Shown one piece after another: positions 19,226 through 28,191 of a DNA stretch of 64,000 nucleotides. Position 1 is the stretch's first letter, and each line of letters starts with the position of its first letter. A model generated the notes under the pieces. It made no database searches and was not told where the DNA came from. It saw nothing but the letters and a program-made list of their open reading frames with translations. A program made the position numbers and the translations under genes. Source of the DNA: Faecalicatena orotica (GTDB taxonomy: Bacteria; Bacillota; Clostridia; Lachnospirales; Lachnospiraceae); contig NZ_QGDL01000011.1 in NCBI RefSeq assembly GCF_003149245.1, positions 142,324-206,323 of the forward strand, read 5' to 3'.

Positions 19226-21688
19226 TTATCTTAATCTGTCAACCAGCGCTTCTTTGCGGAATCCACGCAGCATTACGGATGATACAATGACCGGTACGAT
19301 TGCGGTGAATACGGCATATCCAAAAAACATAAGCCACGGAAAGTGAAAGTGCATATAGTCTGCCCCAAAATACTGCATTATCCGCACCATTGCATACCCG
19401 GCTGCCGTTCCTAGTATAAGTGTGATCACCAGATTTCCAGCCGTCAGCATCAGCCCTTCGGCCTGAATCATGTGAAACAGCTGTTTTGTTGTCATTCCTA
19501 CAGACTGCAGCATGGCAAACTCTCTTTTTCTTGTCAGAATATTGGTAATAATCGTATTCAGCATATTCAGGATACTGAATGCCACAATAAAGATGCTGAG
19601 TCCGATCATAACTGAATTGAGTATGGCGAATGAACTTTCCCCTTCTGCTGCTATCTCCCGCAGGGTCCCCATTGTAAGGGCAGGGTAATCCTCAAGAACA
19701 GCGTCCAGCTGCTTTTCAACCTCACTTTCTTTTGTCTGGTCAACCTTCACGATCATTTCATGGTTCAGGTTCATTCCGTTCGTCATTTCTGCAAGTATCT
19801 CTTCCGGCAAAATAAAAGCGGAGAAATTATTGCTGTAATTTACATAGTCATTTGTATTGAGAATCCCTGCAACAGTAAATTCTTTTTCTTTCTCTGTCTG
19901 GCCATCATACCATGACAGTTTCACCTTATCACCGACCTGATAGCCCCATCCGAATACTTCCTGTTGTACTTCATTATACTGTATAAGAACAGAATCACCT
20001 TTCAGCATGGTATCATAGTCAATGCTGCCTTCCTCAAGCATAGTACTGAGCTTATCTGTTTCTTCTCTGGTGAAAGATGCCATGCTGTCCTCATCGTTAT
20101 CTCCTTTTGCTTCCCACTTTGTACTTGCTTTCTGGCCGATTCTTATCTTTTCTACGCCATCAATCGCCTGTACTTTCTGCATCAGGTCTTCATTAATCGG
20201 ATTATTCATCTGGATGTCTGTATATCCATGATCCGCTGTCTCTGCCAGATTATAGGATAGGTTGATGACGAACTCTCCGTATTTATAGGACCCTTGCCGG
20301 GCATATTCTTCCAGATCTGTAGCTATCGTAAAAAAAGCCGCCAGCATATACAGAACCCCGCCTATTCCGAGAGAAACCATTGTCAGTACTGTTTTTTTCT
20401 TATTCCTGCTGCGGTTCATTGATGCCATGCTGACAGGAGTAATTTTGCGGTACAATTTTTTGCCTGCAGTCCGGGGTTTTACAGTTTGACTCTGTTTCTT
20501 TTTTCTTTTTTCCTCTACTCCGGAAAACTTACTTGCTTCGACAGGTGAAATCGAGGATGCAATCAGCGCCGGTTTCCTGATCGAAAGAAGTACCGTTATG
20601 ATATCCGCCACTACTACACAGGCCCCTATAAGCAGAGTATTTTTCCAGCTCCAGCCTGCAGGTTTGATAAAGTAGCTGACCGTACTTCCGATCAGCAGAC
20701 CTGCCGGAATTCCGACACTGCACAGAACCAGCCCCTCATAGCGCACCATCCTGCGGATCTGTTTCTTTGTCATTCCGATGGTCCGCAGCTGTCCGAACTG
20801 CTGGATTCTCCCAACCACTGCCAGATAGAAGACACTGTAGATCACGAGTACACTGACAAACAAGATTCCGATGGCAACACAGATAACCATGATGTTCTGC
20901 TGCCTTTCCATATCACCGCCTGGCAGGGTATTCAGGAAGTAGTTATTCTCGTTTATATTTTTTCTTTCTACTTTATAATCGGAACCCATCGCACGGATTG
21001 TGTCAAGAAATCCCGACTGGTTCATTTTATCCGCACCATGAATCCTTACAATGCCGTCATATGTCATATCTTTCAGCTGAGAACCGCTTTCGCCATATGT
21101 CTGTGAAAGTATAATGCTGAAAAGCTTTGGATTTCCATCCACATGATAGATACCTGATATGACAAACTCTTCCGTCGTCCCGTCCAGAAACGTAAAGGAA
21201 ACCTTTTCCCCCGGCTTATCTTCTATATCAAGTGCCCTGCAGTGTGCATCCGAAAGCATTACCTCGTCTGCTTTCTGCGGTTCGTGTCCTTTTACCGGAG
21301 TCACGGTCTTTATGTGAACTCCCTCATCCTTTGCCGGTTTACTGTCGTAGCATACCGGCTGAACCATTTTCCCGTCCACTTCCATACTCTGTCCACGTTT
21401 CATCCCGAGGACGAATTCCGTACGTTTATCCTGTGCAAATTCCTGAATCTGTTCTCTGTCCAGACCATAGTAAACCACATGCTGCATTTCTGCGACCTGA
21501 CGTGAACGTTCCGTATTCATGGAAGCATAAAATAAAGACATGACCATCAGCAGACTGACGGAAAGCGTGATGGTAACTATAATAAAGAAATTACGCAGCC
21601 TGCTGCTCTTCACACTGTTGACTGCCAGCTCCCATACAGTCTTCCCGTTATTATTACCGGCTATTTTTCCTTTCACACTACGGCTCAT
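19226..21688 (-). CDS. FtsX-type ABC transporter permease
   Basis: The protein has 820 aa with two FtsX domains, each of three helices. The first (about residues 270-375) contains QFGQLRTIGMTKKQIRRMV; the second (about 690-815) contains REFAMLQSVGMTTKQLFHMI. Extracytoplasmic MacB-like regions lie in between. Such permeases act in mechanotransmission or export, commonly giving resistance to antimicrobial peptides. It overlaps the ATPase gene by 4 bp (ATGA) and is the last gene of the module that begins with the response regulator at 24111. Confidence 0.9.
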   Translation of the reverse strand: MSRSVKGKIAGNNNGKTVWELAVNSVKSSRLRNFFIIVTITLSVSLLMVMSLFYASMNTERSRQVAEMQHVVYYGLDREQIQEFAQDKRTEFVLGMKRGQSMEVDGKMVQPVCYDSKPAKDEGVHIKTVTPVKGHEPQKADEVMLSDAHCRALDIEDKPGEKVSFTFLDGTTEEFVISGIYHVDGNPKLFSIILSQTYGESGSQLKDMTYDGIVRIHGADKMNQSGFLDTIRAMGSDYKVERKNINENNYFLNTLPGGDMERQQNIMVICVAIGILFVSVLVIYSVFYLAVVGRIQQFGQLRTIGMTKKQIRRMVRYEGLVLCSVGIPAGLLIGSTVSYFIKPAGWSWKNTLLIGACVVVADIITVLLSIRKPALIASSISPVEASKFSGVEEKRKKKQSQTVKPRTAGKKLYRKITPVSMASMNRSRNKKKTVLTMVSLGIGGVLYMLAAFFTIATDLEEYARQGSYKYGEFVINLSYNLAETADHGYTDIQMNNPINEDLMQKVQAIDGVEKIRIGQKASTKWEAKGDNDEDSMASFTREETDKLSTMLEEGSIDYDTMLKGDSVLIQYNEVQQEVFGWGYQVGDKVKLSWYDGQTEKEKEFTVAGILNTNDYVNYSNNFSAFILPEEILAEMTNGMNLNHEMIVKVDQTKESEVEKQLDAVLEDYPALTMGTLREIAAEGESSFAILNSVMIGLSIFIVAFSILNMLNTIITNILTRKREFAMLQSVGMTTKQLFHMIQAEGLMLTAGNLVITLILGTAAGYAMVRIMQYFGADYMHFHFPWLMFFGYAVFTAIVPVIVSSVMLRGFRKEALVDRLR

Positions 21689-22365
21689 GCATTCCACCTG
21701 CTTTCCCTGATCCGGCCATCCTCAATGCGGATCGTCCGGTCTGCAAGCTGTGCAATTTCTTCGTTGTGGGTAATCATAACAACGGTCTGGTGGAACTGTC
21801 TGCTCGTCATCTTGATCAGGCCCAGTACATCCTGACTGGTTCTGGAATCCAGATTTCCGGTTGGTTCATCAGCAAGTATGATCGCCGGCTTTGATGCCAG
21901 AGCCCTGGCGATTGCAACCCTCTGCTGCTGTCCTCCTGACAGATTGTTTGGCATTTCCCCAAGCTTTTCCTCAAGGCCCAGCAGGGAAATGATCTTATTT
22001 ATATATGTCCCGTCCGGTGTCTCGCCGTCCAGCGCCACCGGAAGTACGATGTTCTCATAGACATTCAGAATGGGAATCAGGTTGTAATTCTGGAAGACAA
22101 ACCCGATCCTCCTGCGCCGGAAAATCGTCAGCCGTTCATCGTCCATCCCGGATAAATCCTTCCCCCCAATGATGACCTTCCCTTCCGTCGGCTTATCCAG
22201 TCCGCCCATCATGTTAAGCAGGGTGGATTTTCCGCTTCCCGATGTTCCTACAACCGCGACAAACTCACCTTCTTCTATCTCCAGTGACACGCCGTCCAGC
22301 GCACGCACAATATTCGGTTCTTCCCCGTAATACTTTTTCAGATCTTCCGTTTTCAGTATACTCAT
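21685..22365 (-). CDS. ABC transporter ATP-binding protein (MacB/LolD type)
   Basis: The protein has 226 aa with Walker A GTSGSGKST, signature LSGGQQQR, Walker B AIILADEPTGN and the switch His in MITHNEE. It is the nucleotide-binding partner of the FtsX permease encoded 4 bp further on. AAGGAG lies 8 bases before the ATG; an earlier GTG is not used. A separate promoter region of 107 bp precedes it, distinct from the regulator genes. Confidence 0.93.
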   Translation of the reverse strand: MSILKTEDLKKYYGEEPNIVRALDGVSLEIEEGEFVAVVGTSGSGKSTLLNMMGGLDKPTEGKVIIGGKDLSGMDDERLTIFRRRRIGFVFQNYNLIPILNVYENIVLPVALDGETPDGTYINKIISLLGLEEKLGEMPNNLSGGQQQRVAIARALASKPAIILADEPTGNLDSRTSQDVLGLIKMTSRQFHQTVVMITHNEEIAQLADRTIRIEDGRIRESRWNA

Positions 22366-22397
22366 GTTACACACTCCTTTGTCTGTATTTTCGACCT

Positions 22398-22455
22398 GAA
22401 ATAAGAATAACAGAGAATTGTTTCAAAAACCTCTCGAAAAAACAAAGAATTGTTT
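22398..22455 (-). promoter_or_regulatory. Candidate promoter and direct-repeat operator before the ABC genes
   Basis: The 10-base sequence AGAATTGTTT occurs at 22414-22423 and 22446-22455, 32 bp apart (about three helical turns). A possible minus-strand promoter, TTGAAA (22421-22426), 17 bases, TATTTC (22398-22403), overlaps the nearer copy. OmpR-type regulators bind direct repeats, so the regulator encoded upstream is the likely binder (inference). Confidence 0.4.
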
Positions 22456-22472
22456 AGTTTTCTTTTATCCCC

Positions 22473-23408
22473 CTATTTTCCCTGATTCGGAAGATATACA
22501 GATACGCTTGTCCCCTTTCCCTCTTCGGACTTTATCTTAAGATATCCGTTTTGTTTCGTTATAATTTCTCTTGTCAGATACAGGCCAATTCCAACCCCCT
22601 CTATACTGCTTGATTTTTCTTCCCTGAAAAACCGCCTGCATACGTCATTTATATGCTCCGGCGCTATCCCCGTGCCGTTATCCTCTACCGTGATTTTCGT
22701 ATAAATTTCCAAGGGCTCCGCACAGATCCTGATTTTTCCACAGTCGCCTGTGTATTTGACGGAGTTATCCACAATATTAAATATTGCTTCTGCAGTCCAC
22801 TTCTCATCATAATATACGTGCAGATTTTCAGGACACTCCAATGTAACCTCCGTTCCTTTCTTCTGTGCACGCAGCCGGATACTCTCGGCCACTTCGAACA
22901 ATGTATTCTTCAGCACATTTTCCCGGGGATGCAGTACAATAATCTCATTCTCCAGACGCGACATCTGAAGAAGAGACTGGATCAGCGAATCCAGTTTTCT
23001 CACCTGATTTTTCAGAGTCCTGAGGCATTGCTGCCTTGTCTCCTCAGACAGCTCCGGCCTCAAAGCCGTATCAGAATACATCGTAATATTGGCGATCGGC
23101 GTTTTTAACTGATGGGAAATATCTGAGACAATACTCTGCACCTGCTTCTTCTGCTCTTCACTCTCACGGGCCGCAGCCTCAGTAATATCCGCAAGACTTT
23201 CCAGTCTCATCTGAATCTTAGAAAGGAGGCTTTCGTCATCAAAATCAAAGTCCCCTGTTCCCTCTCCTGACAAAATCTGATCGATGGAGCCACAGACCGC
23301 ATTTGTAAAATCCACATATTTCCTTCTCATATAAATCCAGACACCCGCCCAAATACAAACCGCACACAGTAAAACTGCGGCGATTGCCAGAACCAGACCG
23401 TTACTCAT
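22473..23408 (-). CDS. Sensor histidine kinase of the ABC module
   Basis: The protein has 311 aa: one N-terminal membrane helix (residues about 4-27), a short linker, the HisKA motif VSDISHQLKTPIANI with the phospho-accepting His, and a HATPase_c domain with NIVDNSVKYT, VEDNGTGIAP and GVGIGLYLTREI. With almost no extracytoplasmic domain, it probably senses through its partner transporter, as BceS-like kinases do. It lies 22 bp after the response regulator gene. Confidence 0.92.
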   Translation of the reverse strand: MSNGLVLAIAAVLLCAVCIWAGVWIYMRRKYVDFTNAVCGSIDQILSGEGTGDFDFDDESLLSKIQMRLESLADITEAAARESEEQKKQVQSIVSDISHQLKTPIANITMYSDTALRPELSEETRQQCLRTLKNQVRKLDSLIQSLLQMSRLENEIIVLHPRENVLKNTLFEVAESIRLRAQKKGTEVTLECPENLHVYYDEKWTAEAIFNIVDNSVKYTGDCGKIRICAEPLEIYTKITVEDNGTGIAPEHINDVCRRFFREEKSSSIEGVGIGLYLTREIITKQNGYLKIKSEEGKGTSVSVYLPNQGK

Positions 23409-23430
23409 CTTCCATTCCCGCCTTCTCTAA

Positions 23431-24111
23431 TCAGATCTCCTCGCCGATCCACCGATACCCTGTCCCGTACACCGTCTTAATATAGGAATACGTTTCATCA
23501 GATATCTTCGACCTGAGCCTGCTCACAAAAATAGTCAGCGTATGCTCATCCACATAGTTTTCCTCTTTATCCCACAATTCGTCGAGCAGTACTTGTCTCG
23601 TCAAAACAATCCCCGGATTCTGGCAGAACTTAACAAGCAATTTAAACTCCGTGGGCGTCAGCGATAATACATCTCCATTTTTCATTACCGTATAACTCTC
23701 GAAATCAATCACCAGATTCCCCACCGACAAACGCGCCGCTTCCTCCTGAACCGCCTGATACCTCCGCAGCACGGCATTCACCCGCTGAATCAGCACCTGT
23801 ACATTAAAAGGCTTCGTAATATAATCATCCGCGCCTGCCTGAAACCCGACAATCATATCCTCATCCAGATCCCTCGCCGTCAGGAAAATAATCGGAATAT
23901 CCATCCTGCCGCGCAGTTCCCTTGCAAAAACAACCCCATTCCCGTCCGGCAGATTCACATCCAAAAGAAGCAGATCCACTTGACATTCGTCAAGAAATCT
24001 CTCCGCCTCCTTAACCCCATACACAACATCCGGCTGGTAACCGGCAAGCTCCAGATTCAGTTTTAGCCCTTCCGCAAGAGCAACATCATCCTCAATAACC
24101 AAAACCCTCAC
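23431..24111 (-). CDS. OmpR-family response regulator
   Basis: The protein has 226 aa. The receiver domain shows VIEDD, the phospho-acceptor Asp in DLLLLDVNLPDG and the Lys in YITKPFN; the winged-helix DNA-binding domain contains LTPTEFKLLVKF and ends in YIKTVYGTGYRW. The start is GTG, with AAGGAGG 7 bases before it. It is the first gene of the regulator-kinase-ATPase-permease module. Confidence 0.94.
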   Translation of the reverse strand: MRVLVIEDDVALAEGLKLNLELAGYQPDVVYGVKEAERFLDECQVDLLLLDVNLPDGNGVVFARELRGRMDIPIIFLTARDLDEDMIVGFQAGADDYITKPFNVQVLIQRVNAVLRRYQAVQEEAARLSVGNLVIDFESYTVMKNGDVLSLTPTEFKLLVKFCQNPGIVLTRQVLLDELWDKEENYVDEHTLTIFVSRLRSKISDETYSYIKTVYGTGYRWIGEEI

Positions 24112-24128
24112 CCAAAAACCTCCTTATT

Positions 24129-24163
24129 GGGGACGTAGCCTTCTTGAAGTTTACTACGTCCCC
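24129..24163. repeat. Inverted repeat GGGGACGTAG/CTACGTCCCC
   Basis: Ten-base perfect arms (24129-24138 and 24154-24163) flank a 15-base loop that itself contains CTTCTTGAAG. It lies in the 79-bp gap between the divergent response regulator and metallopeptidase genes. It resembles a solitary REP-type or regulatory palindrome; I see no second copy in the window. Confidence 0.55.
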
Positions 24164-24190
24164 TGTTAAAATATTGACGAGGTGATATTT

Positions 24191-24745
24191 ATGAAACATC
24201 CGTTTAAATACGAAATTATTTACAGCAGCCGCAAGACTCTTGCCATTCAAATCACACCGAATGGCAGTGTAAAGGTCCGCGCCCCGAAACGCTGCCCTAA
24301 ATCTACAATTGAATGCTTTCTCAATGAGAAAGAATCCTGGATTCTTAAGCATGTTAATAAGGCCATGCAAAATCCGCCTGTTATGAAAAATCTTCTTTCT
24401 GTACAGGAACGAAACCGCTATATTAAAATTGCCCGGGATATTTTTACGCAGAAAACGGCTTATTATGCTTCCATTCTGAATGTAACATATGGCCGTATCA
24501 CTATCCGTGAGCAGAAAACCCGCTGGGGCAGCTGTTCGAGCGAAGGAAACTTAAACTTCAACTGGAGACTGATCTTTGCTCCTGAGGAAGTTCTGGACTA
24601 TATTGTGGTCCATGAACTTGCCCACCGCAGAGAAATGAATCACTCTCAGGCATTTTATGCAATCGTGAAGTCTATACTCCCCGACTATAAAAAATCTCAG
24701 AAATGGCTTCGTGATAACGGACGTTCCCTCTGGACTGTTGTGTAG
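24191..24745 (+). CDS. YgjP/SprT-like zinc metallopeptidase (DUF45)
   Basis: The protein has 184 aa. It has the YgjP-type opening YEIIYSSRKTLAIQI, the central TRWGSCSS motif and the zinc motif VVHELAHRREMNHS (HExxH), all in the expected order. Substrates are not known. GAGGTGAT precedes the ATG; a GTG within that sequence three codons earlier is less likely. Its transcript runs into a REP-like palindrome. Confidence 0.88.
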   Translation: MKHPFKYEIIYSSRKTLAIQITPNGSVKVRAPKRCPKSTIECFLNEKESWILKHVNKAMQNPPVMKNLLSVQERNRYIKIARDIFTQKTAYYASILNVTYGRITIREQKTRWGSCSSEGNLNFNWRLIFAPEEVLDYIVVHELAHRREMNHSQAFYAIVKSILPDYKKSQKWLRDNGRSLWTVV

Positions 24746-24792
24746 ATGATAGACACAGTTCAGCATTTTAGAAACTTTTTTATTTCATATTC

Positions 24793-24832
24793 CAGAATAT
24801 TCTGAAAGTGGGCCGCAAAGGGGTCTGACCCC
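24793..24832 (+). repeat. REP-like palindrome between convergent genes (copy D, partly truncated)
   Basis: CAGAATATTCTG (24793-24804) is followed by GCAAAGGGGTCTGACCCC (24815-24832); the right arm then breaks off into TATAAGTT at the end of the minus-strand gene. Its orientation relative to the upstream metallopeptidase gene is the same as that of the other copies relative to their upstream genes. Confidence 0.75.
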
Positions 24833-24838
24833 TATAAG

Positions 24839-25027
24839 TTACATCTGTTTCCTGATGATTTTATATTCGTCTCCACCACGATAATAGGGGCACTCATGAA
24901 AGTCCCCCTTCACAAACCGCACCATTTCATCTTCATCCAGATTCTGTGTACAGATGTAGCATTCGTAATCTTCATCATATTCATAGTTCATACAATATTC
25001 GCAGTTTGATGCCTCACGTTTTTTCAT
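24839..25027 (-). CDS. Small Cys-rich DUF6472-like protein
   Basis: The protein has 62 aa and contains five Cys residues in the pattern CEYCxN, CYIC and CPYY, suggesting a bound metal. The opening KREASNCEYCMNY and ending GDEYKIIRKQM match a small protein conserved in Lachnospiraceae that I know as DUF6472; its function is unknown. Its start overlaps the maf stop by 4 bp, so the two are translated from one mRNA. Confidence 0.75.
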   Translation of the reverse strand: MKKREASNCEYCMNYEYDEDYECYICTQNLDEDEMVRFVKGDFHECPYYRGGDEYKIIRKQM

Positions 25028-25644
25028 TTATCTGCTGCCCCTTTCGGTGATTGGGTAATTCCGGTTTTCTTTAATTGCTGGTATATATACGAAACCGGAA
25101 GTCCAACTACGTTATAATAGTCTCCTTCTATTTTATCAATATAGGCGGCAAATTTCCCCTGTATTCCGTATGCCCCGGCCTTGTCCATTGGTTCTTTGCT
25201 TTTTATATATGAGAGTATTTCCTGTCTGTCCATCTCATGTACGTACACTCTGGTCTCCACAGCATGGCTGCTTACCTGACAGTTTCCGGTCTGGTCAAAA
25301 TCCAGGATGGCTGCGCCGGTGAATACCTGATGGGACCTTCCCTGAAGGCTGGTGAGCATTTGATATGCATCTTCTTCGTCCTTTGGTTTGCCCAGTATCT
25401 GTTGGTCCAAAGCTACTATCGTATCTGCCCCGATCACAACGGTGTCTTCCAGTCCCCCTTTTTCCCTCAATTCGGAAGCCACATTTTCTGCTTTCATCAG
25501 TGCCAGTTCTTTCACGATTTCTTCCGGCCTGGTACTTTCATAGCTTTCCTCTTTATGGCTTATCACGATTTCAAACTCCAGCCCAATCTGCGATAGCAGT
25601 TCTCTGCGGCGCGGAGAGGCGGAGGCAAGTATTATTTTCTTCAT
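25024..25644 (-). CDS. maf: Maf-family nucleoside triphosphate pyrophosphatase
   Basis: The protein has 206 aa. Maf enzymes hydrolyse dTTP, UTP or modified nucleotides to monophosphates and were first linked to septum formation. The signature SASPRRRELLSQIG, the catalytic region VIGADTIVALD and the ending EGDYYNVVGLPVS are all present. It is translationally coupled to the small Cys-rich gene. Confidence 0.95.
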   Translation of the reverse strand: MKKIILASASPRRRELLSQIGLEFEIVISHKEESYESTRPEEIVKELALMKAENVASELREKGGLEDTVVIGADTIVALDQQILGKPKDEEDAYQMLTSLQGRSHQVFTGAAILDFDQTGNCQVSSHAVETRVYVHEMDRQEILSYIKSKEPMDKAGAYGIQGKFAAYIDKIEGDYYNVVGLPVSYIYQQLKKTGITQSPKGAADK

Positions 25645-25796
25645 TGTAAAATGTCCTCTCTTATTTCAATAATATGGTGTCAGAGACAAAACTTCTTTTA
25701 CCCCGACATTATAGTGCTATTGTACCATGACTTCTCTTGATACTACAATATCGTTATGTCAAGGATAAAATATTATCGTTTATCATTAATAAATTA

Positions 25797-25825
25797 TTGG
25801 CTTTCTATAACCACTCACATATACT
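25797..25825 (+). promoter_or_regulatory. Promoter for the DUF2975/XRE/yaaA genes
   Basis: TTGGCT (25797-25802) and TATACT (25820-25825) are separated by 17 bases on the plus strand. The leader to the DUF2975 gene would be about 76 nt. The rest of the 263-bp gap after maf is AT-rich and shows no gene. Confidence 0.5.
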
Positions 25826-25907
25826 TTAATTAAGGAACCCTGCCAATATGATTTATTAAAGAATCGCAGCCTATACCTGCCGTTTTTAAAGAAAGGAGCT
25901 TTCTATA

Positions 25908-26513
25908 ATGAGTGAAAATAAAACCATATCCCCTCCGCCTCTATGGCATCTTAGTCTCGCCCGCGTTCTGTTCTGCTTTCTTTTCATATTTTTTGTGTAC
26001 AGAACTCTTGCAAGTGTTGTAAATATCATTTACTTTGCATCACAGCCGGCTTCCGCCATTCAAGTATCGGCTAATGAAAGTCGTTATATTTTCCCGGGAC
26101 TCTTTGGTTACTACAGAATTCCCTTTGATTATCTGGCAGTATATGACGGAATCACCAACGGTAAACTGTTTGCACTTTCCATAACTATTGCCGGCTTCCT
26201 GTTTAAAGATATCCCTTTACTCGTGATCATAAATCTGGGGAGAATCCTATTCAAAAATCTGAAAGGTTCCTATACGCCGTTTACTGCCGGAACGACATCC
26301 TGCATTAAGAAAATAGGGATTATTATGATTTGTATGGGTTCATTAAGCAAATTGCTTATACAGGTGAGCGTAAATGTTGTTAACCTCCACCGGTTCAACT
26401 GTGTGAATCCATATGAACCGAGCTGGATTCTGGCTGGAATATTTACATTTCTTCTGGCGGATATTTTTGCAAGGGGATGTTACCTCCAACAGGAATCTGA
26501 TGAAACGTTATAA
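25908..26513 (+). CDS. DUF2975 membrane protein
   Basis: The protein has 201 aa with four hydrophobic helices (about residues 18-40, 85-110, 135-155 and 175-195). The layout and the small XRE regulator encoded 12 bp after it are the standard DUF2975 pair found in Firmicutes. Its function is unknown; it may sense or relay a membrane signal to the regulator. Confidence 0.8.
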   Translation: MSENKTISPPPLWHLSLARVLFCFLFIFFVYRTLASVVNIIYFASQPASAIQVSANESRYIFPGLFGYYRIPFDYLAVYDGITNGKLFALSITIAGFLFKDIPLLVIINLGRILFKNLKGSYTPFTAGTTSCIKKIGIIMICMGSLSKLLIQVSVNVVNLHRFNCVNPYEPSWILAGIFTFLLADIFARGCYLQQESDETL

Positions 26514-26525
26514 GGAGAAATACCT

Positions 26526-26762
26526 ATGGCAATTATACTAAGATTAGACCGTGTCATGGCTGACAGGAAGATTTCCTTAAAAGAGCTTGCTGAAAAAGTA
26601 GGGATCACCAATGTAAATCTGTCCAATTTAAAAACTGGCAAGGTTAAGGCAATCCGGTTTTCAACGCTGGAAGCCATATGTAAAGAACTTAAGTGCCAGC
26701 CCGGAGATATTCTGGAATATATAGAAGACTGCCCGATGAGGACTGACAAAGAGAAAGGATAA
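26526..26762 (+). CDS. YozG-like Cro/CI (XRE) transcriptional regulator
   Basis: The protein has 78 aa, almost entirely one helix-turn-helix domain (LKELAEKVGITNVNLSNLK, then RFSTLEAICKELKCQPGDIL). It forms a conserved pair with the DUF2975 membrane protein and probably autoregulates that operon. Confidence 0.88.
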   Translation: MAIILRLDRVMADRKISLKELAEKVGITNVNLSNLKTGKVKAIRFSTLEAICKELKCQPGDILEYIEDCPMRTDKEKG

Positions 26763-26766
26763 ACTT

Positions 26767-27555
26767 ATGATAAAAATTATTATTTCGCCTGCCAAAAAAA
26801 TGAATATCATCGACGAATATGACTGTACGCTTACCCTGCCGGTATTTATGGAAGAGACAAGGTTGATCCAAAGCATGCTGAAGGAAATGGCGCGCGAAGA
26901 CCTGAAGAAGTTATGGCAGTGCAGCGATAAGCTGGCCGACTTAAATTATGAGCGCCTCCATACATACAATCTGAACAAAAACCTCACCCCGGCGCTTATT
27001 GCCTACGAGGGGATTCAGTACCAGTACATGGCACCCCACATCTTTTCAGATGCACAATGGAATTACGTCTCTGAACATCTCCGCATTTTATCCGGGTTCT
27101 ACGGAATCCTCGCTCCCACGGACGGAGTCATTCCCTACCGTCTGGAAATGCAGGCAAAGTTAAAGACAGATGATAAAAAAGATCTCTATCAATTCTGGGA
27201 AAATAAGATTTACGACAAACTGGTACAAGATACAGACGCCAGTGATCTCCAGATACTCAATCTGGCATCCGCTGAATACAGCAAGGCAGTCCTTCCTTAT
27301 ATCGCTCCCCCCGTATCCTGCGTCACCTGCATATTCGGCGAAGAGACAAACGGGAAAGTAAAAGTAAAGGGAACCCAGGCAAAAATGGCCCGCGGGGAGA
27401 TGGTGCGCTGGATGGCCGAAAATCAAGTAACTAAAATAACCGGCGTCCGGGAATTTGACCGGCTCGGCTATGCATTTTCGAAAGACCTTTCCAATGACAG
27501 TGAATACATATTTTTGAAAACCAAAGATAAAAAGGATGAGGACCTTACACTATAG
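26767..27555 (+). CDS. yaaA: Peroxide stress protein YaaA
   Basis: The protein has 262 aa of the UPF0246/YaaA family, which in E. coli binds DNA and limits free iron during peroxide stress. The opening IIISPAKKMN, the middle LSGFYGILAPTDGVIPYRLEM and the ending FDRLGYAF are diagnostic. It follows the XRE gene by 4 bp and ends in a hairpin. Confidence 0.93.
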   Translation: MIKIIISPAKKMNIIDEYDCTLTLPVFMEETRLIQSMLKEMAREDLKKLWQCSDKLADLNYERLHTYNLNKNLTPALIAYEGIQYQYMAPHIFSDAQWNYVSEHLRILSGFYGILAPTDGVIPYRLEMQAKLKTDDKKDLYQFWENKIYDKLVQDTDASDLQILNLASAEYSKAVLPYIAPPVSCVTCIFGEETNGKVKVKGTQAKMARGEMVRWMAENQVTKITGVREFDRLGYAFSKDLSNDSEYIFLKTKDKKDEDLTL

Positions 27556-27580
27556 AGCGGCGGGCACACCTGCCGCTCAT
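27555..27580 (+). terminator. Hairpin after yaaA
   Basis: GAGCGGC/GCCGCTC arms (27555-27561 and 27572-27578) directly after the stop codon form a stable stem, but only a short T-rich stretch follows. It may also serve the convergent cyclase gene. Confidence 0.5.
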
Positions 27581-28152
27581 CATTCTTTGACCAACACCGC
27601 CCTGCACGGCGCCCCGTCGCATCCCGCTAATTTCAGCGGCTGGGCACACAGGAAATATGCTCCCTCTTCCACCTCTTCCAGATCAAGTCCTTCTAAAATA
27701 GCCATACCGGCCCCAAGCAGGATCTTATGCACGCCTTCCGTATCGTCCACCGGTCCCACAGTCTGGCTCTCAACTCCTACCAGTTCAAGTCCCGCTTCCG
27801 CAAATGCCCCGGCTGCATCCTCCGAAAAAACCACATCTCCCTTCCAGAGAATTTTCTTCCCCCTGCCCGATATTAGCATTTTTGCAGTTTCCCCATCCAG
27901 TTCTCCATCATACCTTAGCACATGGCAGGCACCCATCACCTGCTCAAGCGGCAACTCATCAATCGATTTCCCCTCATCCAGAAAATGCCTCGGTGCATCC
28001 ATATGCGTGCCGTTATGCGCGCACATTTTCAGATAAGTCAGATTACAGGCATCCCCATTCTTCACTTCCATAATCCTGTCATACTCCGGGGCCGGGTCTC
28101 CCGGATAAACCCTTGAACTGAACAATTCTCTCGTAATATCAAACAATTCCAT
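27580..28152 (-). CDS. Cyclase-family metal-dependent hydrolase (kynurenine formamidase-like)
   Basis: The protein has 190 aa. It carries the metal-binding motif HNGTHMDAPRHF (HxGTHxDxPxH) and the upstream SSRVYPGDPAPE region of the cyclase/KynB family. Members hydrolyse amides or cyclic substrates such as N-formylkynurenine; the substrate here cannot be told. The longer frame that begins with TTG at 28197 would run through a REP-like repeat, whereas AGAGGAA precedes the ATG chosen. Confidence 0.85.
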   Translation of the reverse strand: MELFDITRELFSSRVYPGDPAPEYDRIMEVKNGDACNLTYLKMCAHNGTHMDAPRHFLDEGKSIDELPLEQVMGACHVLRYDGELDGETAKMLISGRGKKILWKGDVVFSEDAAGAFAEAGLELVGVESQTVGPVDDTEGVHKILLGAGMAILEGLDLEEVEEGAYFLCAQPLKLAGCDGAPCRAVLVKE

Positions 28153-28191
28153 CCCTATTTTCAATTCCTCTCTGCCTAAAACGGCTGTTTT

